Notes under the pieces: model-generated | The model's database searches: none | What the model saw: the letters and a program-made list of their open reading frames with translations, nothing else | What the model was told of the DNA's origin: nothing | In this document: positions 34,843 to 43,788 of the stretch, piece after piece | How the letters are laid out: each line of letters opens with the position of its first letter | Position numbering within the stretch: the first letter of the stretch is position 1 | Source: CATQHB01 sp965262595 | GTDB lineage: Bacteria > Chloroflexota > Dehalococcoidia > Lucifugimonadales > UBA3495 | Direction of reading: 5' to 3' | Length of the DNA: 64,000 nucleotides | NCBI GenBank assembly: GCA_965262595.1 | Contig: OZ253548.1 | Span: forward strand, 1,116,001-1,180,000 | Program-made: the position numbers and the translations under genes

Positions 34843-35235
34843 GTAATACAGTTATCCCGGTTTCCCGTCCCCCAAAGTCCCGCTCCAGGACCGGGAGGAC
34901 GTTGAAATATGCTGAGAAACGCCTTCAGATCGCGCACAATATATTGGCCCGACAATTTTTGGAACAAATAATTCGGATTTCGCTTCCGGGGGAGAGTGAC
35001 CTCCCCGGCTCCTAGTTTATCCCGAAACCGTGAGTGGGGCAACGGCTTTCGGCATGGTGTCGCCGAATTATTCACCGTTCACCCGCTACTACCAATAATT
35101 GCCAAATCTGCTGACATTTGGCCGGTAGTCTTCGGCCAAGGTGAAAGGTTACAATAAGAACGTATTTCAACGACCACCAAGCTATAGGCCGGTCTCGGGC
35201 GAGGCAGCAGAACTGATACCGTAGAGGTCTAGCCG
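34843..35235. other. Divergent intergenic region before dinB
   Basis: 393 bp without a supported gene. One inverted repeat is seen, GCCAAAT/ATTTGGC with an 8-base spacer at 35101-35122. No LexA-type SOS box of the GAAC-N4-GTTC kind was found, so damage control of dinB is not shown. Confidence 0.4.
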
Positions 35236-36315
35236 ATGCGCCACATCATTCACGCCGACCTGGACGCCTTTTACGCCTCAGTAGAGCAGTTGGACCACCC
35301 GGAATTGCGGGGAAAGCCGGTACTGGTCGGTGGCAGCCCGAGCAGCCGTGGTGTGGTAGCCACCGCTTCCTACGAGGCCCGAGTTTACGGCGTCCATTCC
35401 GCCATGCCGATGGCCACCGCAGTCCGCCACTGCCCCCAGGGGATCGTCGTGCGTCCCCGCTTCGATCGCTACCGTGAGGTCTCTCGCCAGGTCATGCAGC
35501 TTTTCCACGAAGTGACCGACCTGGTGGAGCCCCTTTCCCTGGACGAAGCCTACCTGGATATAACGGAGGTCGTTGAATCGGGCCAATTTCCGCTGGGCGT
35601 GGCAATCGACCTGAAACGCCGGGTCAAGGATGACACCGGACTGGATTTGTCAGTGGGAGTTGGCGCCGGCAAGACGGTGGCTAAGATTGCCTCGGACTTG
35701 CAGAAACCGGACGGACTGGTAATGGTAGCGCCGGGGCAAGAAGAGGAGTTCCTGGCTCCGCTGCCGGTGAGTAAGCTATGGGGAATCGGGCCCAAAACCG
35801 CCGAGCGTCTGCGGCGAGACGGAATCTTAACCATCGGAGAATTGGCCGGACAGCCCCTGGACTGGTTCGTGAAACAATTTGGCAAGCGGGCCGAAAGCAT
35901 CCGAGCTAAGGCTTCAGGCGTTGATGACGACCCGGTTAAGACGGAACGCTCCCCCAAGTCGGTAAGCGCCGAGACTACCTTTCCCACCGACATCGGCGAT
36001 CCGGAACAACTGCATGGAGAACTGGCGAGATTGGCGGCCAATGTAGCCCAGCACCTGGCGCGGAAGGAACTGCGGGGCCGAACCGTCACGGTGAAGCTGC
36101 GCTTGTCCGATTTTACTACTTTGACCAGACAGATAACGCTGCCGACCCCGACCGGATCCGAGGCCGTTATCCTGGAAACGGCATGGCAGTTGCAGCAGTC
36201 GGAGTTGTCGCCGGGGAGGGCGTTCCGGTTGCTGGGCGTAGGGGTTTCGTCATTTGGCGCCGGGCCGGAGCAGGACCAGGTACATCAGCTAGCCTTGCCC
36301 TTGTCGGGAGTCTAG
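35236..36315 (+). CDS. dinB: DNA polymerase IV (Y family)
   Basis: 359 aa. Error-prone translesion polymerase. Catalytic carboxylates Asp8 in HADLDAFYASVEQ and Asp103-Glu104 in SLDEAYLD; helix-hairpin-helix LWGIGPKTAERL; little-finger domain to the end. The C-terminus QLALPL at 351-356 fits the beta-clamp binding motif, and dnaN lies in the same window at 61114. Length and motifs are those of an active enzyme. Confidence 0.96.
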   Translation: MRHIIHADLDAFYASVEQLDHPELRGKPVLVGGSPSSRGVVATASYEARVYGVHSAMPMATAVRHCPQGIVVRPRFDRYREVSRQVMQLFHEVTDLVEPLSLDEAYLDITEVVESGQFPLGVAIDLKRRVKDDTGLDLSVGVGAGKTVAKIASDLQKPDGLVMVAPGQEEEFLAPLPVSKLWGIGPKTAERLRRDGILTIGELAGQPLDWFVKQFGKRAESIRAKASGVDDDPVKTERSPKSVSAETTFPTDIGDPEQLHGELARLAANVAQHLARKELRGRTVTVKLRLSDFTTLTRQITLPTPTGSEAVILETAWQLQQSELSPGRAFRLLGVGVSSFGAGPEQDQVHQLALPLSGV

Positions 36316-36385
36316 CGTCGGCCGGCCCAGGACAAGCACCAGTTTTTTCAGGAGTCACAGCTCAAGTATGCTTCCGCACGACCTA

Positions 36386-36425
36386 AGCTTGTCGAAGGGC
36401 CGGTTTGTGGTTCGACCGGCTCACC
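36386..36425 (+). repeat. Dispersed 40-bp imperfect palindrome, copy 1
   Basis: A 40-base sequence matching 35 of 40 positions of the reverse-oriented copy at 62420-62459. Its ends (AGCTTGTCGAA and TTCGACCGGCT) are imperfectly complementary, so it can fold. Such TTCGAC/GTCGAA palindromes are a known class of intergenic repeats in many bacteria. Confidence 0.75.
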
Positions 36426-36519
36426 ACGAACGGTTTTCCAGGGACGATTCAACGACCTGGGATTAGTTCCCTACGCTACACCGTTCCATCTCCGAATAGA
36501 TTACTTCGGCGGGACAATG

Positions 36520-37278
36520 CTAGCGGAAAAGGTCTTTGTCCGGGTCGCGGATCAGGGCATCGTGAGACGCTTCTTCCATTGGAGTATAGGAGTAACCGCG
36601 AATTATTGCCACGGGAACTCCCAGCACCTTGCCGGTAACCAGTTCCGCCGTCGCCGCCAGTTCGTCGGCAACCGCAATGACCGTGGTGTACATCATGTTG
36701 CCGTGGGAATCTTCCTGACCCACGTAGCTGAGCAGGGGATTGAAGCCGGCCACTCCGATGGCCACGTTGACCGCCGCGCTGCGCCAAGGCCGGCCGAAAG
36801 TGTCGGATATTATTACCGCCACATCGACTCCGGATCGCTCCCGGATGGCCTGCCGGATGCCCCGGGCCGAGGCGTCGGGGTCCACCGGAAGGAGGGCTAC
36901 CGTACCGTCGCCGGGGATGTTTGAGGCGTCAATTCCGGCGTTGGCGCAGTTGAAGCCGTGGTGGGTCTCGCTGATGATAACTCCCCGATCCATTCGGACG
37001 ATACGTCGGCTCTCGCGCAGGATAAGCTCGGTATGCCGGGGATCGCGGCGGTGACCTTCGGTAATTGCCAAGGCCAGAGGCGATGGCTCCACACTGTCGA
37101 TGGATACTACCCGGCCCTCGGCTTTGGATACTATTTTCTGGGTAACGACGATTACGTCCCCGGACTCTATGGATGTGCCCTGACGCTGGGCGGCCTCCAG
37201 CATCTGACCGGCCAAGTCATCCCCCGGTTTAACTTCAGGCATACCCTCAATACCGATGACACGGATTTCCGGCGGCAT
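36520..37278 (-). CDS. cofE: Coenzyme F420-0:L-glutamate ligase
   Basis: 252 aa. GTP-dependent addition of gamma-linked glutamates to F420-0. Signatures: GDVIVVTQKIVSKAEGR, RMDRGVIISETHHGFNCANAGIDASN, LLPVDPDASARGIR and ISDTFGRPWRSAAVNVAIGVAGF. CofE alone, without the FbiB C-terminal domain. GGAGG precedes the ATG. It shows that the organism makes F420, so the luciferase-like enzyme at 46830 could use F420. Divergent from the cobalamin gene at 37425. Confidence 0.95.
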   Translation of the reverse strand: MPPEIRVIGIEGMPEVKPGDDLAGQMLEAAQRQGTSIESGDVIVVTQKIVSKAEGRVVSIDSVEPSPLALAITEGHRRDPRHTELILRESRRIVRMDRGVIISETHHGFNCANAGIDASNIPGDGTVALLPVDPDASARGIRQAIRERSGVDVAVIISDTFGRPWRSAAVNVAIGVAGFNPLLSYVGQEDSHGNMMYTTVIAVADELAATAELVTGKVLGVPVAIIRGYSYTPMEEASHDALIRDPDKDLFR

Positions 37279-37424
37279 AGCTCGATACCTCCACGGCAGG
37301 TTGGCTCCAGTATAGCCTCCCCTTCAGCCCTATGCTACAATGCCAATGTCCGGAGAGGCGTTGCCGGGGCATATTCTCGGGGCTTTAAGCAGCATCCAGT
37401 CAGAAACAGGAAAGGGTAATTGAC

Positions 37425-38009
37425 GTGACTTCATCATCGTCTTCCTATCGGAAACGGGTCTATACCAAGTTTGGCGACAAGGGTGAAACCAGTCTGCTAT
37501 ACGGGGGCCGGGTGTCCAAGAACGACCCTCATACCGAAGCTTACGGGATAACCGATGAGGCCGTCTCGGTGATGGGCCTGGCTAGATCGCTTACCGAGGA
37601 GCAGCGAGTCAAGGACATTTTGCGAGACGCCCAGCGGGAGCTGTTCACCATTGCCGCCGAGTTAGCCACAGAGCCGGACAAGTATGAGCTGTTCCAGCAG
37701 CACTTTTCCCCAGTGACCGCCGCAATGGTGGAGAACCTGGAGCAGACCATAGATTCGTTGGAGGAAGAGTTCCAGATGCCGACCGTCTTTGTGCTGCCCG
37801 GCGGTTCACCGGCGTCGTCGGCTATCGATATGTCCCGTACCGTTATCCGCACCGCCGAGCGGCGGGTGGTGGCCCTGGCCGAAGCGGGAAGGTTGACCAA
37901 CGAACTGATAATTCAATACTTGAACCGGCTCGGAGATTTGCTGTTCGTGCTGGCCCGCTACGAAGACCGGGAATTACCCATTGAGCGAGCTACCGGAGAG
38001 CGTAGTTAG
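37425..38009 (+). CDS. Cob(I)alamin adenosyltransferase, PduO type
   Basis: 194 aa, GTG start. Transfers adenosyl from ATP to cob(I)alamin to make coenzyme B12. KFGDKGETSLLYGGRVSKND at the N-terminus (ATP loop), AYGITDEAVSVMGLAR, and FVLPGGSPASSAIDMSRTVIRTAERRVVAL with the LNRLGDLLFVLARYE C-terminus are characteristic. Its end overlaps the start region of hisH. B12 use elsewhere in the genome is implied. Confidence 0.94.
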   Translation: MTSSSSSYRKRVYTKFGDKGETSLLYGGRVSKNDPHTEAYGITDEAVSVMGLARSLTEEQRVKDILRDAQRELFTIAAELATEPDKYELFQQHFSPVTAAMVENLEQTIDSLEEEFQMPTVFVLPGGSPASSAIDMSRTVIRTAERRVVALAEAGRLTNELIIQYLNRLGDLLFVLARYEDRELPIERATGERS

Positions 38010-38034
38010 ACCGGAACGGAGCCAGCGGATTTCA

Positions 38035-38694
38035 ATGAGTCAGGAAATGAAAATAGTCGTAATCGACTATCAGTCGGGCAACCTGCGCAGCGTCGCAAAG
38101 GCGCTGGAGGCAGTCGGAGTAACCCCGGTGGTAACCGAGGACCTGACCGAGCTGCACTCCGCGGATGCCGTAATACTGCCGGGCGTCGGTTCCGGCCCGG
38201 CGGCTATGGCTGCGTTAGACGCCCGGGGATTGGTTCAGCCCCTACGGGATTACGTTGCGTCCGGCCGCCCCTTCCTCGGGGTTTGTTTGGGCCTGCAACT
38301 CCTGTTGGAACACACCGAGGAAGGGGAGGGAAGTTCGGAGGAGGACGCCGCTTGCCTGGGCATCATTCCTGGGCGGGTCAGGCGGCTGCCCGCGGGATTA
38401 AAGGTGCCTCACATGGGCTGGAATAACGTGGAGTTCGACCGGACGCATCCGGTATTCCAGGACATACCGCCGGACAGCCATTTCTATTTCGTCCACAGCT
38501 ATTACGCCGACCCGGTTGACCGGAGTGGAGTGGCCGGTACTACTACCTACGGGATACCCTTCTGCAGCGTTTACGCCAGGGACAACTTGGCAGCCACCCA
38601 GTTCCACCCGGAAAAGAGCGGAACCGTCGGCCTCCAGATCTACCGCAACTTCATCGCCTTTGCCGGCAGCTATGCCGGAGCTTCCCCCGCTTAG
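38035..38694 (+). CDS. hisH: Imidazole glycerol phosphate synthase glutaminase subunit HisH
   Basis: 219 aa. Class I glutaminase with nucleophile Cys84 in GVCLGLQLLLE, and His191 and Glu193 in TQFHPEKSG. Delivers ammonia to HisF in step 5 of histidine synthesis. The ATG at 38035 is chosen; 38047 (MKIVVID) is also possible and matches the family equally. Followed by hisA after a 9-bp tandem repeat; hisF and hisB are not in the window. Confidence 0.95.
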   Translation: MSQEMKIVVIDYQSGNLRSVAKALEAVGVTPVVTEDLTELHSADAVILPGVGSGPAAMAALDARGLVQPLRDYVASGRPFLGVCLGLQLLLEHTEEGEGSSEEDAACLGIIPGRVRRLPAGLKVPHMGWNNVEFDRTHPVFQDIPPDSHFYFVHSYYADPVDRSGVAGTTTYGIPFCSVYARDNLAATQFHPEKSGTVGLQIYRNFIAFAGSYAGASPA

Positions 38695-38705
38695 GCCCCC
38701 GAGTC

Positions 38706-38757
38706 CATCGCAGGCATCGCAGGCATCGCAGGCATCGCAGGCATCGCAGGCATCGCA
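38706..38757. repeat. 9-bp tandem repeat between hisH and hisA
   Basis: CATCGCAGG five times exactly, then a sixth copy truncated by the hisA ATG. The repeat occupies the place where the hisA ribosome binding site should be and offers only weak GCAGG cores, so hisA translation may depend on coupling to hisH or on repeat number. Confidence 0.9.
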
Positions 38758-39480
38758 ATGGAAGTAATACCAGCAATAGACCTGAAAGCCGGGCGTTGCG
38801 TGCGTCTTTTCCAGGGTGACTTCAGTCAGGAAACCGTGTTTTCGGAAGACCCGATGGGAGTGGCCCGGGGCTGGCAGGAGCAGGGAGCTACTCTACTGCA
38901 CTTGGTGGACCTGGACGGCGCGGCGGCAGGAAATCCGACTAATCTGGCAGTCATTGAGGCCATCGTATCCGACTTGAGCATTCCGGTGCAGGTGGGCGGC
39001 GGCATTCGCAGTCGCAGCACCGCCGATGCCCTGTTGGCCGCCGGAGTCAACCGGGTGGTTATCGGCACTGCGGCAATCGAGAACCCGGAAATGGTGGCGG
39101 GTCTTTGCCAGGAATACGGCGGCGACCGGGTGGTGGTGGCGGTGGACGCCCGGGACGGTCTGGTCGCCATCAAGGGGTGGACTGAGGCCAGCCGGGTCAC
39201 CGCCCTGGAATTGGCCCGGCAAATGGCCCGGCTGGGGGTTCCGCGCCTGCTCTACACCGATATTTCCCGGGATGGCACAATGACCGAACCCAACTTTTCG
39301 GCCAATGCCGAGCTGGTGGCGAAGTCCGGGTTGAAAGTGCAAGCCTCCGGCGGCGTTGCGTCCCTGGACCACATTCGGCAATTGGCCCAAACCGGGGCGG
39401 AGGGAGTTATTATCGGGACCGCGCTCTACCAAGGGACGATTAGCTTGGCCGAGGCGATTGCAATAGCCGGTTCGGGCTGA
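38758..39480 (+). CDS. hisA: Phosphoribosylformimino-5-aminoimidazole carboxamide ribotide isomerase HisA
   Basis: 240 aa TIM barrel. Catalytic Asp8 (IPAIDLK) and Asp130 (VAVDARDG), phosphate loops VGGGIRS and ASGGVAS, and YTDISRDGTM at 166-175. Trp141 in KGWTEAS marks HisA; no sign of the bifunctional PriA features could be judged. Step 4 of histidine synthesis. The start is fixed by the family (MEVIPAID), although no ribosome binding site is visible beyond the repeat. Confidence 0.95.
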   Translation: MEVIPAIDLKAGRCVRLFQGDFSQETVFSEDPMGVARGWQEQGATLLHLVDLDGAAAGNPTNLAVIEAIVSDLSIPVQVGGGIRSRSTADALLAAGVNRVVIGTAAIENPEMVAGLCQEYGGDRVVVAVDARDGLVAIKGWTEASRVTALELARQMARLGVPRLLYTDISRDGTMTEPNFSANAELVAKSGLKVQASGGVASLDHIRQLAQTGAEGVIIGTALYQGTISLAEAIAIAGSG

Positions 39481-39715
39481 CCGGCGCCATGCCGGATTTG
39501 CCAGAAAACGCAGTTAAATGAGGCAATAAACTGGGTTAGGCCAGGATTGGCGGAAACGGCTAGTCGTGCAGCGTGGTGAAGGAGAAAAGCTCCGGGTCGG
39601 TCAACTGGGTCGGCAAGACCAGGACGGAGGGGAGTGGGCAGAGCGTTATTAGAACTCGGAGTCAAACGAAAGGATTGACGATACCAGGCCGGCCCCGTTC
39701 TTTCCGAGGCGGCAG

Positions 39716-40327
39716 TTATACCAAGTCAGCGCTATCCAAGCTATTGCCGGACGGGCCACTATCACTGGCGTTAAGGGAGACCCAGCGGCTAGCCAAGCGG
39801 TCCTCCGCATTTTCGTACCAGTCCTCGTGAAGCACCTCCATCAAGATGAAGTCACGTCCCATGCGCCGAACATCCCGCACCGGTTTGAAACCACACTTTC
39901 CAAAACTGCGTTGGGCCCTTTTGTTCCATTCCAGCGTATGGAGATATACCCGCTTCAGATTTCGCTCGTTGAACATATAGTCAAGGAGGGTAACAACGGC
40001 GTCGTAACCATAGGAATTGTCCCAGTAGTCCCTATTGCCAATTACGATGCCCAGCTCAGCTTCCAGGTTCAAGTTATCCAGGTCATAGTACATACAATTG
40101 CCAATGAGCTGCCCGTCTTCCGTCTCAATGCCAAAGTGATGGGAGCCGGGTGTGGGATAGCGCAACTGGTCCTCGAACATTTTAAGATAGCGGTCATAAT
40201 GCATGGTGAGGGGGTAGGCGGCATCCAGTTCCGCCAATTCAGGATCGCAGCGCCAAATATAATCCTGCTCGGCGTCCTCCAGTTTCTTGTCTCGCAGGAT
40301 AACCCGCGCTCCTTGCAATTCCACCAT
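39716..40327 (-). CDS. GNAT family N-acetyltransferase (RimJ/RimL type)
   Basis: 203 aa. The acetyl-CoA fold is shown by GNCMYYDLDNLNLEAELGIVIGNRDYWDNSYGYDAV, then LLDYMFNERNLKRVYLHTLEWNKRAQRSFGKCGFK, the usual RimL-like motif A to B region. Acceptor unknown (protein N-terminus, amine or drug). Its ATG directly follows the TAA of the Nudix gene, so the two form one operon. Confidence 0.88.
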   Translation of the reverse strand: MVELQGARVILRDKKLEDAEQDYIWRCDPELAELDAAYPLTMHYDRYLKMFEDQLRYPTPGSHHFGIETEDGQLIGNCMYYDLDNLNLEAELGIVIGNRDYWDNSYGYDAVVTLLDYMFNERNLKRVYLHTLEWNKRAQRSFGKCGFKPVRDVRRMGRDFILMEVLHEDWYENAEDRLASRWVSLNASDSGPSGNSLDSADLV

Positions 40328-40801
40328 TTAGCTGCCTTCTTCCCGCAGGGCGATCAGGGCCAGTGCCTGACGCAAGACTTCGGCCTCATTGGCATAGGTC
40401 AAGTTCTTTAGTGCTTCATCATAAGAAAACCACTGGACCACATCAAACTCCGGGTCATGAAGCCCGGTATGGCCTCCCACCGGCTTCATTAAATAAAAAT
40501 GAACCGTCTTATGGAAACGTACCGCGCCTTCCTTATCGGAAAACCAGTAGTTGATACTCTTGATTGGTACCTCTATTACGGCTTCCAGGCCGGTTTCCTC
40601 CTGGACTTCTCGCAATGCGGTTTGCTCCAGAGTTTCCCCAAGATCAGGAGTGCCTTTAGCTAAACTCCAGCGGACCGGGCTATCCCGGCCGCACAGAACC
40701 ATTTCAAGGTTTCCGTCCACTCTGCGGTAAACCACACCCCCGGCGGAGACGGGTTCCTCTACCCGGGGTTTCTGCCCGCCGGGAAGGAAATTCTTTGCCA
40801 T
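40328..40801 (-). CDS. Nudix hydrolase
   Basis: 157 aa from the ATG at 40801 (AGAGG upstream); the frame reaches 41014, but that extension has no family support. The Nudix box is exact: G-x5-E-x7-REVQEETGL. It hydrolyses a nucleoside diphosphate linked to another group, Mg2+ dependent. The AGGVVYRRVDGNLEMVLCGR start and RWSLAKGTPDLGE resemble diadenosine-polyphosphate and related Nudix enzymes. Directly abuts the GNAT gene. Confidence 0.92.
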   Translation of the reverse strand: MAKNFLPGGQKPRVEEPVSAGGVVYRRVDGNLEMVLCGRDSPVRWSLAKGTPDLGETLEQTALREVQEETGLEAVIEVPIKSINYWFSDKEGAVRFHKTVHFYLMKPVGGHTGLHDPEFDVVQWFSYDEALKNLTYANEAEVLRQALALIALREEGS

Positions 40802-41030
40802 CAAAACCTCTAATCGCCATCCCGCTCTAGTACAGCCGGGAATGTAAACCCTAATTACAATATCGTTAGTGATATTGTAGGGTGGCAGGATGGGGTAGTC
40901 AATCCGGCTGAGGATAGCGGCCGCATAACTCGGCAACCAAAATTGTTCAGGCTTAGCGGAAGTAATTTGCCCCGAACTCAGGAGGCCGGCCGCCGTAAAA
41001 ACCAGGGGAATCAATAGGCGGGATGCCGCA

Positions 41031-41294
41031 TTAACCGCCGCTTATGGCCGGGACAAAGTGGACTTCACTGTCGGCCCGAACCCTTTCCAGCAAGCCCATA
41101 CGGGCGATTTCGCCGTCAATGGCAACGGACAGATTGGGCCGCACCTGGTTGTCCTCCATTAGACGGTCCCTGATGCCCGGGTAAAGTTCTTCCAGCGCGT
41201 TGATGATTTGGCGGACATTTGCCGCTTCAACCTGCACCTGCTTGACCCCGCCGGTAACAGAAAGAAGCATCGTCGGCACATAAACCGTAACCAC
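41031..41294 (-). CDS. MoaD/ThiS-family ubiquitin-like sulfur carrier
   Basis: 87 aa from a GTG at 41294 with AAGGAG 8 bases upstream; the frame goes on to 41384. Beta-grasp pattern with the diagnostic C-terminal Gly-Gly (FVPAISGG), whose thiocarboxylate carries sulfur. It lies 215 bases after the molybdenum hydroxylase operon, so a molybdopterin role is attractive, but no moaE is adjacent, and relatives also serve in cysteine, thiamine or siderophore sulfur transfer. Confidence 0.85.
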   Translation of the reverse strand: MVTVYVPTMLLSVTGGVKQVQVEAANVRQIINALEELYPGIRDRLMEDNQVRPNLSVAIDGEIARMGLLERVRADSEVHFVPAISGG

Positions 41295-41509
41295 GTTTGC
41301 GGCTCCTTGAAGAAGGTATGCTGAGTGTACCTTCAAGTCAGGCAAGAGTTCAAGTTTGGCGGGCCAATTCGAGCCGATAAACAAACCAGACCGGTAAGCG
41401 GGGGCAAAAAAGTAGGGCAGGTAAGCAACCCGCCCTACACTTTAATCTGCTACCGGATAATGGATATTAAGACCGCAATGCGGCCCCAGGGATCAAGTGC
41501 GACCTTCGG

Positions 41510-43774
41510 CTACCAGGTAGATTCCATAATGGCTCCCGGGCTGATTGGCAGCCTGCACATACGGTTGCCGATGGCATGGGAAACCGCATTGCCAACGGCG
41601 GCCAGGGGAGGCACGATCGGCACTTCACCAACGCCGCGAACGCCGTAGGGGTGGCCGGGGTTGGCTACCTCCACGATTACGGTATCAATCATCGGCAAGT
41701 CCAAAGCAGTGGGCATCCGGTAGTCCAAAAAGCTGGAGTTCATCATCTGGCCCTGGTCGTTAAAGAAGTACTCTTCATTCAGGGCCCAGCCGATTCCCTG
41801 AACCACGCCGCCCTGCATCTGACCTTCCACATAACTGGGGTGCACCGCCTTACCGGCGTCCTGGACCGCGGTGTAACGCAGGATGGTCACCTTGCCGGTG
41901 TCCGGGTCAACTTCCAAGTCCACGATGTGAACGCCGAAGCCGTTGCCTTCGCCGGCCGGGTCAACATTTGATGCCCCGGTGATGCCGCCGCCGGTCCCCA
42001 GCAACTGCCGGGCCAGCTCCTTAAAGGTCATCCGCAGTTCCGGGTCGGATTTATGAGACAACACACCGTCAGCGTATTCCACATCCTCCGCCGGAGTATC
42101 CCAGATCTTGGCAGCGCGGACTGCCATTTGGGCTTTCACGTCTTCCGCCGCCTCAATAGCCGCCCAACCGGTGGCAAAGGTGGTACGACTCCCTCCGGTA
42201 ACCATGGTATATCCAATGGAATCAGTATCCACGACAGTGGCTTTTACATCATCATACGGAATGCTCAGAGCTTCCGCGGCTTGCTGGGATATGGATGCGC
42301 GGCTGCCCCCAATATCCACCGAACCTTCAATCAGATTAACGGTGCCGTCCGGATTAACCGTGATGTTGACGCTGGATTGGAAGCCGCGGTTAAACCAGAA
42401 TCCGGCGGCAATGCCCCGGCCCCGGTTCTCGCCTTCCAGCGGCGTCTTGTAATGGTCGTGGTTTCGGGCCGCTTCCAGACATTCCACCAAACCGATACGG
42501 CGGAACACCGGGCCTTCCAATCGACGAACCCCCTCCCTGGAGGCATTACGCAGTCGAAACTCAACTGGGTCCAGTCCCAACTGCTCCGCTATTTCGTCAA
42601 TGACCGACTCCACCGCGAAGGCGGCCTGGGGTGAACCCGGCGCCCGATAGGCGGCTGTCTTGGGCTTGTTCACTACCACGTCATAACCGTTAATGCGGCC
42701 GTTTGGGACATCGTAGCAGGCCAAAGCGCAGGCAGCGCCCTGCATTACCGGAGAGCCGGGATAGGCGCCGGCCTCAAAGGCCAGGGAGATGTCAGCAGCG
42801 GCAATCTTACCGTCGTTGGTTACCCCCAATTTTACCTTCATCCAGGTGCCTGGGGCCGGGCCGGAGGCTTCGAAAACTTCAGTACGGCTCATCAGCAGTT
42901 TTACCGGGCGTCCGGATTTTCTGGAAAGTAGGGCGGCTATAGGTTCCAGATAGGCAGTGATTTTGCCGCCAAAGCCGCCGCCGATTTCCATCGGCGTAAC
43001 CTTCACTCGGGATACCGGATGACGCAAGATGTCGGCCACATTAGTCCGCACCACAAATGGCCCCTGGGTGCTGCACCAGATGTTAAGCTGGCCGTCCGCA
43101 TTCCAGAAAGCCGTGGCGTTATGGGGTTCGATGTAACCCTGATGCACCGATGCGGTCTCGAATTCCCGTTCCACCACCAGGTCGGCCTGGGCCATGCCCT
43201 GCTCCACGTCGCCCTTTTCAAAAGCCATGTGCGAGGCAATGTTGCTGGGCCGGTCGGACAACTCGCCCAACTCCGAGGTGAATAGGTCATCGTGGAGCAA
43301 CGGAGCATCCGGCTTCATTGCATCCAGGACAGTCATAACCGGGGGCAAGACTTCATACTCCACCCGAATCAGCTTGAGCGCTTCCTCGGCCACGTGCTGG
43401 CTGTCGGCAGCGACGGCGGCCACCGGGTGGCCCTTGAAAAGAACCTTGCCATCGGCAAGTACATGGTCGTTAGCAAACTTGAGCTTCTGGTAATCGCCGC
43501 CCAATTCCTCCCGGGTCAGCGCAGCGAAGGGCAAGTCCCGGGCCGTGACCACCGCGTGGACGCCGGGGAAAACCGCCGCCTCGCTGGTATCGATCAATTT
43601 GACCCGGGCATGGGCGTGGGGGCTGCGCAGAATCTTTGCCTGCAGCAGGCCGGCCAACTGGATATCAGCGCCATATTGGGCGCGCCCGGTTACTTTGTCC
43701 ACGCCGTCGGGGCGGAGGTGCCGCTTACCGACGACGTTATATTCAACTTCCGACAGGACAATATTGGAGGTCAC
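41510..43774 (-). CDS. Molybdenum hydroxylase large subunit (xanthine dehydrogenase/CoxL family)
   Basis: 754 aa from a GTG at 43774 preceded by AAGGAGGTGA; the frame is open to 43876 but that part overlaps the small subunit. Binds the Mo-molybdopterin cytosine dinucleotide. Visible: EIGGGFGGKI, AYRAPGSPQAAFAVES, VQGIGWALNEEY and the catalytic Glu717 in GVRGVGEVPIVPPLAA. The active-site loop is AYRAPGS, not AYRCSFR of form I CO dehydrogenase or AYRGAGR of form II, so this is a hydroxylase of an N-heterocycle, aldehyde or aromatic acyl-CoA and not CO dehydrogenase. Third gene of the operon 45146-41510. Confidence 0.92.
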   Translation of the reverse strand: MTSNIVLSEVEYNVVGKRHLRPDGVDKVTGRAQYGADIQLAGLLQAKILRSPHAHARVKLIDTSEAAVFPGVHAVVTARDLPFAALTREELGGDYQKLKFANDHVLADGKVLFKGHPVAAVAADSQHVAEEALKLIRVEYEVLPPVMTVLDAMKPDAPLLHDDLFTSELGELSDRPSNIASHMAFEKGDVEQGMAQADLVVEREFETASVHQGYIEPHNATAFWNADGQLNIWCSTQGPFVVRTNVADILRHPVSRVKVTPMEIGGGFGGKITAYLEPIAALLSRKSGRPVKLLMSRTEVFEASGPAPGTWMKVKLGVTNDGKIAAADISLAFEAGAYPGSPVMQGAACALACYDVPNGRINGYDVVVNKPKTAAYRAPGSPQAAFAVESVIDEIAEQLGLDPVEFRLRNASREGVRRLEGPVFRRIGLVECLEAARNHDHYKTPLEGENRGRGIAAGFWFNRGFQSSVNITVNPDGTVNLIEGSVDIGGSRASISQQAAEALSIPYDDVKATVVDTDSIGYTMVTGGSRTTFATGWAAIEAAEDVKAQMAVRAAKIWDTPAEDVEYADGVLSHKSDPELRMTFKELARQLLGTGGGITGASNVDPAGEGNGFGVHIVDLEVDPDTGKVTILRYTAVQDAGKAVHPSYVEGQMQGGVVQGIGWALNEEYFFNDQGQMMNSSFLDYRMPTALDLPMIDTVIVEVANPGHPYGVRGVGEVPIVPPLAAVGNAVSHAIGNRMCRLPISPGAIMESTW

Positions 43775-43788
43775 CAGAGTCACCTCCT

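Noticed and set aside
34843..35235. SOS control of dinB
   Set aside because: No LexA-type box found; the inverted repeat at 35101-35122 does not match one.
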